This document shows positions 24,001-36,000 of a stretch of DNA of 64,000 nucleotides, one piece after another; the stretch's first letter is position 1, and each line of letters begins with the position of its first letter. The translations under genes were made by a program, and so were the position numbers. The stretch spans positions 186,001-250,000 of the forward strand of contig NW_023503608.1 of assembly GCF_014529535.1 (NCBI RefSeq), in the 5' to 3' direction. Below the pieces are notes generated by a model. It was not told where the DNA came from and did not search any database. It saw only the letters and a program-made list of their open reading frames with translations. This DNA comes from Bradysia coprophila. Lineage: Eukaryota > Arthropoda > Insecta > Diptera > Sciaridae.

Positions 24001-27000
24001 TGATTTTATTCTAATAGAACGTAAACTATGATTTTTGGAAAAAAAAGCGGAAAGGACGTTGCCCTTCCCACTGTTCCCAAATAAACGAATGACATTCTTT
24101 TGGGTGAAGGGTTCTAACATTGTGTCTCTAAGACCATCGTATTGTAAAATATGAAATTCAAAGCGATTAGCTGTTACTGTTACTGTGGAGAAGTTAACTT
24201 CGCCACTTTTGGCGTAAAACGTTTTAAGTACATAACGCGGGAGGAATGATATTTTGACCTGTGTAATTGCAGCCCTTGCTTTTGGCTTCCACGTTTAAAA
24301 TAGTTTTGACCTGAGTTGTTTTAATACCGTACTTGCCGTTAAAAACAAAAGATTTAAAACCCTTCAGAAAATAAAATAAAATTTTTAAGTAACACCTAAT
24401 CACACATAATGTAATATAGCCGAGCTTCAAACACTTTGTCAATCATTTTGGAAACGGATATCTGAATTGGAAGGTGACAAATTTGATTTAGAATACCAGG
24501 GCAGATTAAAGCAGTTCGAGGTAACCCTACAAATTATGATGACTGCTGTCTGAGACCTTCTTTTCTTTGTATTTTAGTAGACTTTTCTGTTAATTTTTTA
24601 TTTTATTTATTTACTAAGTTGAAATAACCATCGAGTTATTTGTTTTTATTAGTGAAATTAACTGCGGCGGTAAAGCTTCAAAATGTAATCAGGCACTATC
24701 AATTCCTTGAACGACAGATCTTGTAGTATCGTTAAAGATATATAATCACCCCTTTCATGTAGTACGCTGAATGCCAACATCCACCATTTTTAAAATACCA
24801 TCTAAAATACCTTGTCCGTTCGATTACAGCCATGCTGAAGAAATACTGTCAAGAGTATTACGACCGAATGTATTTATGTGAGAATCAAAAATGGGATTTG
24901 GAATACGAAGTCAAGAAAAGAGACTGGGAGGTACTGCAAACTAAAAACAAATGAAGAAAAAAAATTGTTCCATTAATATTGAACCAACACTCCAAAATAA
25001 AACGGGACATGAGACCGTATCATTACTATTTCAGTAAAATGTAAAAATTCTGAAATGTCCCGTTCTATTTGTGGGTGTTCGTAATCTACGTTTGTGTTCT
25101 TTGTGTTACTTTTTTTAATTAATCAAATTTCATGCACATCAACGTATACAATACATCACGTACATACATACATCATTCATACATGCCCTACACTAAACAA
25201 CAATAATGGAAAGTATTTGTTTGGATCATGTTTTTTTTCAAATTTTTTTAGTAGTAGCTGCGAAAAGTCTTGAGAATTATGTGCCCATTGTGATCATTTC
25301 CAAATTTTAACCTTCAACTTAACCTTTAACCTCATCATCTGCAGAAACACATAAATAATGGTCTCATGTAGAGCAGACTATTTTTCAAAACAAATGAATT
25401 AATACATTTGTAGAAGAAGCACCACATTTTTAGTACATTACAACAATGACAATGATTTTGATTTGACGATTAGCCCGACCCGAAGGGGAAGCACATACGT
25501 ACTGTGCACTACGTGATTTCATTTCAGGAAAAAAAATCTTTGGAAGTGAGAATTATTATGCTTCGCTTCTCACCATGCCCTAAGATTGTTTGAAAGCTTT
25601 TCTCAGACATTGATGAACAAGCGAAACCACTGACGAACAAATAAAGAATCAGAGAAAATGACCAGTGTAACATTATCAGATTTAGAGTAAATTATGACGA
25701 ACTAATTGGGACTTCAAGTTAGAAGTGGAGTCAAACAACTTCCTCGTCTTTTTTAATTCTTAGGCTAAGTAATTTTGCATGACGATGTTTGATTTATTCA
25801 ATCAACCCATTTCAAGCATGAGTGGTACTCTAAATAGACTACTGAAACTGGACAGTGTATCAAACAAATTTTAGCACTGTAAAAAAATCATATAAAATAG
25901 TACTCTATTTGGGAGCTGTCAATTTTGCTTGAAGTTTGTTGATTCAATCTAAAATTATGCTCAAGCATGCACCCATTCCGGAATTTAAGAACGAATTTTG
26001 AAAAAATCGGAAATGAGAATCTAATTGACACACAATAGGAAATTCTTTCGACCTTTTCTTCATTTTGGTTCGTTTCGAATCTGTTAAGTGGGGTTCTGAT
26101 ACAAAGTTTTATTCATTTTCGCAATTCCGGGACACAGCGCAATACGAACTTTTTTTTCGCACGCAGTGCGTTATCAACTTTTTTTCGCACGCTAAAGAAC
26201 CTATTACCTGCAACGAAGGCTAAATTTTTATAAATAAAAATCTTGCATTGACCAAAGCAGCGACTTTAGCCATTCGGCTATAGAGTCACACTATTATACC
26301 GAACGTATTGTTGAAGCGTATAAATACTAAGCATTGACTACTCGATTTCATTCGCGTCTCTTTACATCACATTGCAATGTGTATTATAATGCAGCCTTCT
26401 TGATCGTTCAAATGAATTTCTGTATACACAAGAATTTTGGAACAAAATGTAGGACATGTTTTGCATTGGAAAGGTGATTATGGCCTGAAATTGCGAAAAA
26501 CGTTGTATCTACCACGGTAGGTATGAAGGTATTTTTTCGCACACGACGTCTTGTCGACCTCGGCTTCGCCTCGGGTCGACAATCGACATCTAGTGCGAAA
26601 AAATACCTTTATACCTACCTTGGTAGATAAATAACTATTATATCAAAGCATGATTCTGTTGATTTTCTACTGAACTGAAATTACAATATTTTTCTGAAGC
26701 ATTCAGTTGCATTATACAATTTTTGTGAGTTCGAATCAGAATTTCGGTTCCAAAGGAAGTTTAGTTTTTTCTGAAAATAGCCGACTGAAATTATGTAAAA
26801 TTATCATCAAAGATTTTCAACTAATTCAATACGTACGTCGTGGTACTAATCATTTTTACTAACTTAGCTAACATTTTATGTGTGTGTCATGCTGTGCAGT
26901 ACCTTTCTATTCTCTTTTAAAAAAATACTATAAGAACACAACCACAATTTTTGTTGTTTAAAGCCTTTTTGGTGGGAATCCACCTGAAAACATTTTTATA

Positions 27001-28322
27001 AAAATATTGTACCCGATGGACACATTCATTTTACCAAATTGATTCGTGAAGTAGACGAAAACAGCTACCGAAGAAACTATAAACTTACAGTAAAATATAA
27101 CAAGTAACCTTGACCTTATTTCTATATAAACGAGAACCCAAACTCAACTTTTAGTGGACCTTTTTTTAGCATCTTCCTGAATTTTCCTGATTTACCGACC
27201 GACTTCCGATAACACTGAATACAATCAGTTAGATCTCCCTAAAGTTGATCTGTTGCTTTTTATTAATCCGCATTCCACACATTACGCCAGTACTTTAGTA
27301 TAGATAGATGTCGTTTGTCATGAAAAAAAAGACTCACATAAATTGCATGAAAGTTATATTGTGTGCACGAAGTGTATTATATGGTTTATAATTTGCTAAT
27401 AATTGTTTGCACTAATTTCGTTACGGAAATATTTTATGAAATATTGAAACATCGCATCATTCACTAGAATTATATATAGACATTGTTGAGAATTGTTTTT
27501 ATTACAAACTCAAAATTGTCTATTTAACGATAGTGCTATGCGTCATGTCATACGAGACTAATATTTCAGCTTGTGTTGTTGGGGTAGAAATTGATTTTAC
27601 ATCTGAATGTTCGGTGACAAAAAGCAAAAGAGATTGTCCTGTATTAATTTGAAAATTGATCTTAGATTTTTGTTAGTCAACTTACAACTTACAACCGGTT
27701 AATTGTTCACTCTACTTTCTGACCTTCACAACATTACAAACAGTGATCGTAGTTCCGAAGTTATTATTTGTGGAAAGCAAAATGGGTTACGAACGGAACA
27801 ATCTCAATTGTAAAAACAATTCTACCATAACAATTTTGTGTAGTACCATTAGACGTCTTGAACTTTGTCTTTTTGTAGTTTACGCTCAAAGTTACTACAA
27901 AACATGAACACATCGGCTAATATTTTCTTTTTAAAATTGGAACAGATCTCTGACCTTAACGCTCAAGTCAACGACTCCCGCGGTAAATTGTAAGTTCTGT
28001 TACGTCTTGTTTTTATTTATTTTTTATTTCTAACGTAAAAATTTCCTTTCTTTCATTTAGCGTCAAACCAACTTTAAAGAAGGTCTCCAAATACGAAAAC
28101 AAATTCGCTAAACTTCAAAAGAAAGCAGCAGAATTCAACTTCCGTAATCAATTGAAAGTTGTTAAGAAGAAGGAATTTACTCTTGAAGACGAAGAGAAAG
28201 AGGTTGGATTACGAAAGAATTTTTGCCAAAGAGCATCTGTCTTCAACGTCTTTACTTTCTTTTAATTGCAGAAGAAGCCCGACTGGTCTAAGAACAAAGG
28301 GGACGCAAAGGCCGAGGCCTAG
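18088..28322 (+). CDS. wupA: Troponin I (wings up A), alternatively spliced
   Basis: Coding exons: 18066-18102 (ATG at 18088), 19863-19991, 20051-20174, one of 21206-21306 / 24420-24520 / 24830-24930, then 27946-27989, 28061-28202 and 28272-28322. Any one of the three 101-nt exons keeps the frame and gives 201 residues. Troponin I is the inhibitory subunit of the troponin complex on thin filaments. Seen: MADDEAKKAKQ start, the Lys/Arg-rich [10 protein letters not shown] segment, AAERRRII, the Leu/Glu-rich alternative segment that contacts troponins C and [21 protein letters not shown] with the inhibitory region, and a KKPDWS tail ending AEA. The match to the Drosophila protein is nearly collinear. 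The first exon ends at GAG|GTGAGG; the stronger-looking donor five bases later would break the frame. No exon for the proline-rich extension was found. A DUF1091 gene is nested in an intron on the other strand. Confidence 0.95.
19100..19109 (+). promoter_or_regulatory. Perfect MEF2-type site in a troponin I intron
   Basis: CTATTTTTAG fits YTAWWWWTAR exactly. MEF2 drives muscle genes, and insect troponin I genes are known to carry intronic muscle enhancers, so a role is plausible. A single 10-bp match in AT-rich DNA is weak evidence on its own. It also resembles a splice acceptor, but the following frame stops at once. Confidence 0.3.
19429..19539. repeat. Palindromic element with GC-rich apex
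   Basis: TACTTACGAGGTTCCAAGTT pairs with AACTTGGAACCTCGGAAGTA, and the stem continues (TTTGACAAGTGGGG with CCCCACTTATCAAA) to an apex near CTTCGGGTCGGGCTG. It lies in a troponin I intron. Confidence 0.75.
20299..20405. repeat. Palindromic element with GC-rich apex
   Basis: CCAAATGTTTATTTTGCCGA and the downstream GTCAAAATAAACATTTGGG form a stem continued by GAGTTGG with CCAACTC. The apex is AAGCCGAAGGCGCGG. It lies just after exon 20051-20174 of troponin I. Confidence 0.75.
20780..20980. mobile_element. Palindromic MITE, ATTGCGGCTTGTCAACTTT family, copy 2
   Basis: Near-perfect 201-bp palindrome. The ends ACACATTCAAAATAATTGCG and CGCAATTAATTTCAATGTGT pair, and the arms share their first ~25 bases with the element at 11520-11690, while the interiors differ. 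Confidence 0.8.
21206..21306 (+). CDS. wupA: Troponin I alternative exon A (GC donor)
   Basis: 101 nt between TTTTACAATGTAG and GAG|GCAAGA. It encodes [20 protein letters not shown] and then [12 protein letters not shown], the TnI alternative segment of the Drosophila type with QYHSKI and DEK(F/Y)DLEY. The donor starts with GC instead of GT, flanked by GAG and AAGA as in genuine GC-AG introns. Confidence 0.9.
22955..23624 (-). CDS. DUF1091 (DM8-type) secreted protein, 3 exons, nested in troponin I intron
   Basis: Minus-strand exons 23553-23624, 23174-23485 and 22955-23116 are all phase 0 and join to 181 residues, the usual size of DUF1091 proteins. The family is large in flies, secreted and of poorly known function; several members act in taste or pheromone reception, and the fold is related to MD-2-like lipid-binding proteins. 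Seen: a signal peptide ([14 protein letters not shown]), then [11 protein letters not shown], a run ending PRQCPIRK and [18 protein letters not shown]. These fit the DUF1091 order (T-x-D-x-C-K-x-x, then CP, then a LP-x-LP segment). Introns are 67 and 57 nt. A TAATAAAAGG at 23679-23688 with ACAGTC about 30 bases later may be the promoter. It lies between alternative exons A and B of troponin I, in opposite orientation. Confidence 0.75.
23980..24294 (-). other. Open frame without start codon near its 5' end, unknown
   Basis: A 105-codon stop-to-stop frame on the minus strand with protein-like text (for example [20 protein letters not shown]). It has no early ATG, and no convincing acceptor feeds it. 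It could be a last exon or a decayed gene. No family recognised. Confidence 0.2.
24420..24520 (+). CDS. wupA: Troponin I alternative exon B
   Basis: 101 nt between GTAATATAG and GAG|GTAACC. It encodes [20 protein letters not shown], then [13 protein letters not shown]. It corresponds to the ELQT...EGDKFDLE class of TnI exons in Drosophila. Confidence 0.9.
24830..24930 (+). CDS. wupA: Troponin I alternative exon C
   Basis: 101 nt between TCGATTACAG and GAG|GTACTG. It encodes [20 protein letters not shown], then [13 protein letters not shown], the class with [13 protein letters not shown] seen in Drosophila. Only 309 nt separate it from exon B. Confidence 0.9.
24985..25085. repeat. ~100-bp palindromic element in troponin I intron
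   Basis: CAACACTCCAAAATAAAACG, then GGACAT, pairs with ATGTCCCGTTCTATTTGTGG, then GTGTTCG, across a short AT-rich loop. The remaining intron up to 27945 holds no other feature apart from the element at 26507. Confidence 0.6.
26507..26628. repeat. Palindromic element with GC-rich apex
   Basis: ATCTACCACGGTAGGTATGA and ATACCTACCTTGGTAGAT pair, then GGTATTTTTTCGCAC with GTGCGAAAAAATACC, to the apex GTCGACCTCGGCTTCGCCTC-GGGTCGAC. Related half-motifs TTTTTTTTCGCACGC occur at 26150-26210. Confidence 0.75.
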
Positions 28323-28400
28323 TCTCGACAACGTGGAAAAGGCGGTACATTCTAATTATGTGCAAGGAATGTACACACGTTCGAAACGGCATTCAATTAA

Positions 28401-28410
28401 AATAAATAAA
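28401..28410 (+). terminator. Poly(A) signals of troponin I
   Basis: Two overlapping AATAAA hexamers 79-88 bases after the stop codon. Confidence 0.6.
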
Positions 28411-28529
28411 AACTGCTTGAAAAATGTTGTTGTATTTTTACTTGGTCTCTTGCTTGGTTGGTTTTCCTAATTTTCGTCTCTTTCAGGCACAACTGTGTTT
28501 GCTAGCCGTGTCCAAAATTGTACTCGGAA

Positions 28530-29480
28530 AAAAATAATGTAGCTGTGGTACCCATAAGTGGACTTAGCACGCTCTTTATTTTGGCCGAGGCTGTGTGCCC
28601 CATACTGGAAAAACTGTAGTGAAAAAGGCTGTATGCCGGATATATGTGGCTGTATGCCGGATATACATGGCTGTACTACTTATATTATAGCGTTACTTCT
28701 TATAGGCCTGAGACACATAATATAGCTTTGTGATTTATAATATGGGTACACCACTCATATTATGACGTTTCAATAAAAAAAATGTTATTATTTTGCATGT
28801 TTTTTGCGGTCACCCACCTAAGTACTAACCAGACGGTTTTCACGAATGTCAGTCACTTTCACTTCTACTTCACTAACTGTTCTTCATTTTTAACGAATAC
28901 TATTTAATTCGACTCGCAAAACTCTGAGACTTTACATAAAATGCCAACATTTCTGCCACAGGTCGAGAGATATACGCAAAATACACCACCTATCAATCTA
29001 CGGCCGAGGAGCACATTTTTAGCTCACCGCGAGGAAGTGGTGTATTTGCCAGTATATCGATCAAATCAACAAAAAGAACTATCAAAACACCTCGTTGGCT
29101 GGAGCTAGCCTCCATTTCCTTCAAAAAGTTAAGAAAAGATATGTACGAGACTTAGTCGCACTTACTTTAAGATTTGTTCCTTTCACATGAATATGAGTCC
29201 CATACAATTGCTCAATATGGGGCACACAGTTATATTACTTCTAAAATATGGGGCCTGTACCCTCATAATAAAGCATACAGCTATATTATGCGTAATGTAT
29301 CGATAATATGTGTTTCTAGTCCATATTATGGGTATACAGGTTATATTATAGGCACATTAACCATATCAAGCAAATATGGGCTCAGTTGCCATAATATTAT
29401 GGATCTCTTACCTATATTATAAGGCATACAGTTCCAATATCCGGAACACAGCAATTGTCGAAAAAACTTTTTTTTTCAGT
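28530..29480. repeat. Inverted, internally repetitive AT-rich element
   Basis: The left part has short diverged repeats such as GGCTGTATGCCGGATATA (twice) and CATAATATGGGTACACC. The right part has the inverted counterpart (GGCATACAGTT, CTATATTATG, GGTATACAGGTTATATTA). The ends carry AAAAAAA stretches (GGAAAAAAATAATGTAGCTG and TTGTCGAAAAAACTTTTTTT). The long open frame on the + strand at 29174-29422 only reflects this composition. Confidence 0.55.
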
Positions 29481-29816
29481 GTATGGATAAATGTAAGTGC
29501 CAAAATGGTTGGGGCACAGGTCGGAAAATCAAACTATATGGTCCCTTAATAAAATGTGTCAAACATGCCTCAGCCTGAATCGATTTTGGGGTCTCTCATC
29601 AAGGATGAAGTATGTGAAAACCACGTTTTTGGAATTTGTTTTTATTTCGGACTAATGATGAAGAGTGATGTAAGGACATCTTACTTTATATTCGTGTAAT
29701 ATCATCCCGAGAAAGCATTTTTCAACTTTTCCTGCGTATCGACACCGCCTACTAGTAAAAAATCGTCCCATGCTATTTTCCCCGGAGTAAAAGCTATCTG
29801 TTAAACCGATTGTGCT

Positions 29817-29822
29817 TATATA
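29817..29822 (+). promoter_or_regulatory. TATA-like box upstream of TEP copy A
   Basis: GCTTATATACGACAC is kept in both TEP copies (the second near 46757-46762). A good initiator TTCAGTCGG (29968-29976) exists nearer the ATG in copy A but reads TTCAGTAAG in copy B, so which start is used is unclear. Confidence 0.35.
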
Positions 29823-30036
29823 CGACACAGATGTAAGGTACAGCTCCATCCACATGTAAATCTTCTATCAATTCATGGATCCAATTACATATTAAAATGT
29901 GACCTCAACAATGTTTTAAACAAAATCACAGAATTTGATAAGTACACTTCGCAGGGGAAATACAATATTCAGTCGGTGTCGACACTTCAAACGAGATAGT
30001 ACTCGTTGCGAAAATATTAAAAAAATTATTAGAACG

Positions 30037-33000
30037 ATGAAAGTTCTTGTGGCAATAATTCTGTTAGTATCGCTTTGTGAACTGATTTCATGCAGTGGGT
30101 ATGTCTTGCAAAAAGTTATTTTACGAATTTTGTGGTAAAAAGTTTTGTGGAGATTTAATGTAACTTCAGTCAGGACTCTTTAGCGGCGTAAGCACTAAAG
30201 TTGGACACGAGACTAAGGGTAGATAATACCTTCAAAACAGGAGGCCTTTCCACTAACAATTACCATTTTCTTCCTTCTATTTTTGATTATTATATAATAA
30301 TATAGTATATTTGAATATAGTTTTATAGTTTGGGACAATTGTTACCAAAAAAAAAAAGCGGATAGCAGATTCAATAAAGCAAAAAGGATAAGCATACAAA
30401 TCGTCGGTCAAGAATACGTCATCGGACAACTATTGTTCTCTCACTCATACAAATTTATGAATGAAAAACATAGGTTTTCGAGCCTCGGAACTCATTCTTG
30501 TCTTACCCTAGTAGTGGTAATAGATTAAAAATCCAAATGATATTTTTAGCTTTACTCAGATAAGCGGCGCCATTTTATTTTAGTGATAAATTTTAAAAGA
30601 AAATCTTTGATTTTCTTTGTCGTTGGATGTGAGCAGATATTGCTCAGATATTGTACAACGCAAGGCAGACAGGGCTTTTCTTCCACTAGCTGTTTAAAAA
30701 CTTGATTATTTTTTAATTTTAGGGATGTAACTTGTGTGTATCAGTAATGCACGACAAAGGCTCTGAGAAAGGTTTTATTAGGCCGTTGATTATGCGATTT
30801 TATAATTTGTGCAAAAGATGAATCAAACCACTATTCAATCATGGAACTTCTCCCTGCTCGCTGAGTACTTTTTGTTAGACATTCAACAATAACTAGTGCT
30901 CATTAGTGTTTGAATTATCTAGTTTTCATTAGTGTTTCAATTTCGACCTTATGTCTGTCGGTACACTTATAAGTTTCTGGGCTTATTTGGAGTTTCGAAA
31001 GCCTAAATCAATTTCCACCTTGCATTCAGAGATTGTACACGGTGAGCTTGAAAAAAATTTTATTCGACCTCTCGTGGACATGAAATGTTTTTAGTGGTTT
31101 TTGTAGAGGGCGGCACCACGAGTAAGAATAACATAACAAGAAAATATTTCGATGGGAAAATTTTTAATTAGATCGATTTTTCGTTTTTCTGTGCGCTGCA
31201 GGAAGCTTCGAAAACTGTTTGGACCCTACTGGTGACTTGTTTGATCACAAAAATATAGTTACTGTTTAGCCTGAGGTCTAAGCTTTACAGCGATACCAAT
31301 CATGACATTCATGACTACCAAAAAACATCTTTTATGAAGGAAAGTCATTCTGCTATGTCGATGTGAATTTTAAAGGCTGTATCATGTATCATACGTAGAT
31401 TACTTTTATTTTCTCTTATAAATTATTTTTAGTTATTTTACATAATTTAGGGGGTTAATAAAAGGTCGAAAGAAGATTTTTAACTCGAAATAGGTTTCTT
31501 TGTAAATTGCACCCATGAGTAAACTGCATTATCTCGAGTCAAAAATTAACAAACCTTTCTTTTGTTTCGTTCGTAGTTTCTCCAATAGTCATTCTAAGCT
31601 AATTCTGCAACATTTTAGTTGTTTCCACTAAAAAATGAGACATTATACGAAGAAATTTGGGTGGTCGTTCAGGTGTACCAACAAAGATTTTGTCAGAATG
31701 AAATCCAAGCTCATCCTTTGACCTTTTATTAACCCCTTAAATTATGTTAATTAACTAAAAATACTTTTTAAGAGAAAATATAAGTAATCCACGTATGATA
31801 CAGCCTTTAAAATTCACATCGACATAGTAGAATGACTTTCCTTCATAAAAGATGTTTCTTGGTAGTCATGAATGTCATGATTGGTATCGCTGTAAAGCCT
31901 AGACCTCAGGCTAAACAGTAACTATATTTTTGTGATCAAACAAGTCACCAGCAGGTTTCAAACAATTTTCGAAGCTTCCTGCAGGGCACAGAAAAACGAA
32001 AAATCGATCTAATTAAAAATTTTCCCATCGAAATATTTTCTTGTTATGTTATTCCTACTCGTGCTGCCGCCCTCTACAAAAACCACTAAAAACATTTCAT
32101 GTCCACGAGAGGTCAAATAAAAAAAATTTCAAGCTCACCGTGTGTAGCAACGCTGTAGGAACGTTGCAGCAACGAGCTTCGCAGAATGTTAATAAGTTTA
32201 CCTTTGCAGACATTTCACAGTAATTGGTGCGAAATCGGTAAATCAACATGGAAAATACAGCGTCGCAATTACTTCTCGGTACTTTAATGATTCGGACCCT
32301 CCGATCTTAGAAGTAGCCATTCACAGCAAAGCTGAAAGGATGACACAAAATATTACGTTAACAAATGGTAAAAGTCAGAGTCTGGAGTTCGATGTGAGTA
32401 GTCAATTTTTTTTGGCATACCAAACTCTTTACTAAATATTTGTTTATCATTCAGATGAACGGTTCTATAGCCGACGATTATGTGAATTTGACAATAAATT
32501 GCGTAAGAGGACTGAATTACAATGCCATTGCGAAGTTGAATTTGAACACTAAAAGTTTGTCAATCTTTGTGCAAACAAATAAACCCATTTACAAACCGTC
32601 GGATGTAGTTAGCTTTCGAGTGCTTGTCTTAGATGAAAACTTGCAGCTTCTGAACGCTAGCAATGTACGAATATTCGTAATTGACGCTGCACAAAACAGG
32701 GTACAAGCGTTCACAAATCCGGTTTTCAGAAAAGGTGTTTTCGGAGCAAAATTTAGTCTGTCGGATTCAGCGATTTTAGGTAACTGGCACATTGAAACGC
32801 TTCTTGCCAATAATGTTACAAAGAGGTATGCGTTTGAGGTTGCGGAATACACACTACCCTCTTTTGAGATCATTCTGGATGTAAAGCCTCATGTTACTTT
32901 TGCTGAAAAGCAAATAACAGCATTCTTAGTGGCGAAACATACGTTCACTGAAGCGGCCAATGGTAACGCTACGCTTATAGCTGAAGTGGAAAATAATAAA

Positions 33001-36000
33001 ATAGTAAGGTCAAGAAATATTAGCGGTAACACGGCTTTTGTATTTCACATCGAAGATGATCTCGGATTAAACGAAGAAAATGCTGATCAAACCGTGAAGC
33101 TATTTGTTACCTTTACTGAAGAGGTAACCGGTAAATCACAAAACGCCACCGCCATCGTACAATTGCATACGGTGCCTTACAGACTACTAATAAAAACTAA
33201 ATCTGAGGAATTCAAACCGGGCCTACCATTTACAATTGAAGCGATGGTGCAATTCCACGATAAAAATGTGCTTCTCACTGATAACGAGAACTTAGTTACC
33301 GTTGACGTAACGTTGGTAGAGAAATTATTTTGTAACTATACAGAAACGTTCATCATAGGCAAACGCAAACGCAAACGACTACCGGTTGTATTCAAGGAAA
33401 CCTGTTTTCCAGTACCACCGACTACGAAAAAATTTAATGCTTTCCTGATGAATGGAACTTCGAAAATTGAATTTACAGTTCCTAAGAATGTTGTTAATTT
33501 AAGTGTAAATGTATCGTATTTGCAAACGAAAATATCGAAAAACGAAATTCTAAGCGCGCCATCGGAGCGAAACCATTTCATTGTGATCAAGTCAAAGACA
33601 CAGACGTAAGGATTTTATTTGTGAAAAAGTAACAGTTGGAAAAGACTTTTACAAATTTTACATTTATTTCAGGCCGAAGCTGAACGAAAACGTGAGAATC
33701 AACATTCAATCGGTTAAGAATTTCACAGAATTTTCATATCACGTATTCACCACTCAAGGACGTTTGATTACTTCAGACACCATTCAAGTAACGTCCACTC
33801 TAGACCATGATTTCGAATTTACACCTACCGACGACATCAAGAGTAAAATTAAGATCATTGTATTCTACATAACGGACTACGGTGAAATTGTATTAGATTC
33901 GTTGCTACTTGAGTTCAAAGAGTTAAAGAACTTTGTGAGTAAGAATGTTTTCTCAATCTTTTGTTTTACGTTTCAGTAGAGAGGCGAAAGAAACAGAAAA
34001 AACCTTATTGATTGATTGCAAATTGTAGGGAACTGCTGCAGGTTTTAAGTGAAGATTTGGAGCAACTGTATCTAAAATAACTTAGAACGCTTCTCCGAAT
34101 TTCTTTGATTACATCCAGTTTTTGAAAATTATTCCGTTTAAGAAGGTTCCCGGGTACGAAAAATTAGGTTTCGAGTGAGAACTGTCTGAAAGCTCTCACT
34201 GTTCATCGAAATAATTGAAGAGATTGGGTAGTTGGAACGTGTGATAACAAGATTACCCAAGGAATCAGTCATTTTTCGGTGCATTTGTATTTCATTATTA
34301 ACTAAATTTCCCGCAACTCTTATTGAATTTGCCGCAGCTCGCTGTGAAATTAAGTAATTGTAGTTCCATCAAATACGTGTACTTTTCAGTACGTACAAGA
34401 GTGTGTACATACATACCAATAGTAACCACATCTATAGTAACCACTATTATACACTATTTTCCATTGAAATAAAGGTTGATGTTCAAATATCTGAAGAATC
34501 AGTGGAGCCAAATGATGAGATCCGCATAGACATAACATCGAGTTCAAATTCATATGTTGGACTTCTGGCTTCTGATCGAAGTCTATCAGTCTTAAATAAG
34601 AAAGTCAACGACATCAGCGCTAAAATAATTGACGAAAATAATTTGGATGATTTCTTTATCTTTCGTCCTGGTTAGTTCTTGCAATTTTGTTTTGAAAACC
34701 AAAAGGTTCAGCGAAATGTTTTTCAGGATCGGGAAGTTACATTCAATTTAGTGCATCGGATGACCGTAGTCAGACGTATAACAATGATTGGGACGAGGAA
34801 CAAAAACCTGAAGATGATGAATTTCGTAAATCATTTCCAGAAACATGGTTTTTCGATATGGTTGATTTTGATGTTAAGTAAGTTAAAATTTCATTAGTGT
34901 AAGGTAGACTTAACTGGCATTGGTCGCCTAATCAAAAATATGTTTTATTTAGTCAATCAAAGGCAAGCATATCCTGGAGGGCCCCAGACACAATTACTAA
35001 TTGGACGATAATTGCGTTTTCAATTAATCCCACTACAGGCTTAGCAGAAACCAGCAGACCAACCACGCTTAAAGTTTTTAAACCATTCTTTATCTCCATG
35101 GACTTACCACATTCGATTATACAAAACGAAATCGTTTCCATCCCGATATCAGTATTCAACTACATGGAAGACGACCAGGACGCACACATCACATTGTACA
35201 ACGAAAATTCGGAATTTACATTTATTGAAGACGTGTTGCCAGTTGCCAGAAGTGATAAGCAGATGACAAAAACGTTATTTGTGAAGAAGAATAGTGGAGC
35301 TTTAACATTGTTCAAAATTCGTGCAAATCGAATTGGCTCAATAAAGATAAAGGCCTATGTAACCTCTCTATCATCACCTGGAGATGGGATAGAACGAAAT
35401 TTGCTTGTTAAGCCCGAAGGAATTACACAGTACATAAACAAGGCAGTTTTAATTGATTTAAGGAACAGCAGCCAGTACACAACCAATTTAAATATCTTCA
35501 TTCCTGATGAAGCAGTCATTGGTTCGATAAGGATAGACGCATCGATTATTATAGGCGATGACATATTGTGCCATTTCGGAAATTTGAAAAACTTAATGTG
35601 AGTCAAAAATGCGTTTCATTGTTATAATTGTTATCATCACCAAACATCGTCAAGAGATTCCTTTCTAATAAAGTTTTATGTTTCAGAAAGCTACCTGTCG
35701 GCAGTAGCGAACAAAATATGGTACACTTCGTGCCAAACATAGTCATTTTAGACTACTTAAGTGCTGTAAATAAGTTGACAAAAGAAGTTAAAACTGTTGC
35801 CATCGAAAACTTAGGCGTCGCCTATCAGAAACAGTTGAACTACAAAAACGGTGACGGCTCATTTAATGTCTGGGGAAAAAGGAACGAGACAGGTGGCACC
35901 TGGCTAACGGCGTTTATTGTGAAATGTTTTTATCAAGCCAAAAGATATATTTTCGTTGAAGTAGACATCATTGCAAAGGGTTTGCTCTTTTTATCACAAA

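Noticed and set aside
24224..24442. 72-codon minus-strand ORF beside troponin I exon B
   Set aside because: It overlaps exon B's upstream intron, has no signal or domain, and a different minus-strand frame covers the same bases more openly. Neither can be tied to splice sites.
28159..28470. 103-codon ORF with ATG in the last troponin I exons
   Set aside because: Out-of-frame shadow of exons 28061-28202 and 28272-28322, running through the intron.
29174..29422. 82-codon + strand ORF rich in Tyr/Ile
   Set aside because: It follows short AT-rich repeats of the inverted element 28530-29480; the composition explains it.
29770..29965. NF-kappaB-like GGGGAAA sites upstream of the TEP genes
   Set aside because: CGGGGAAAATA and GGGGAAATAC lack the required pyrimidine half of GGGRNNYYCC, so a Rel site is not supported.
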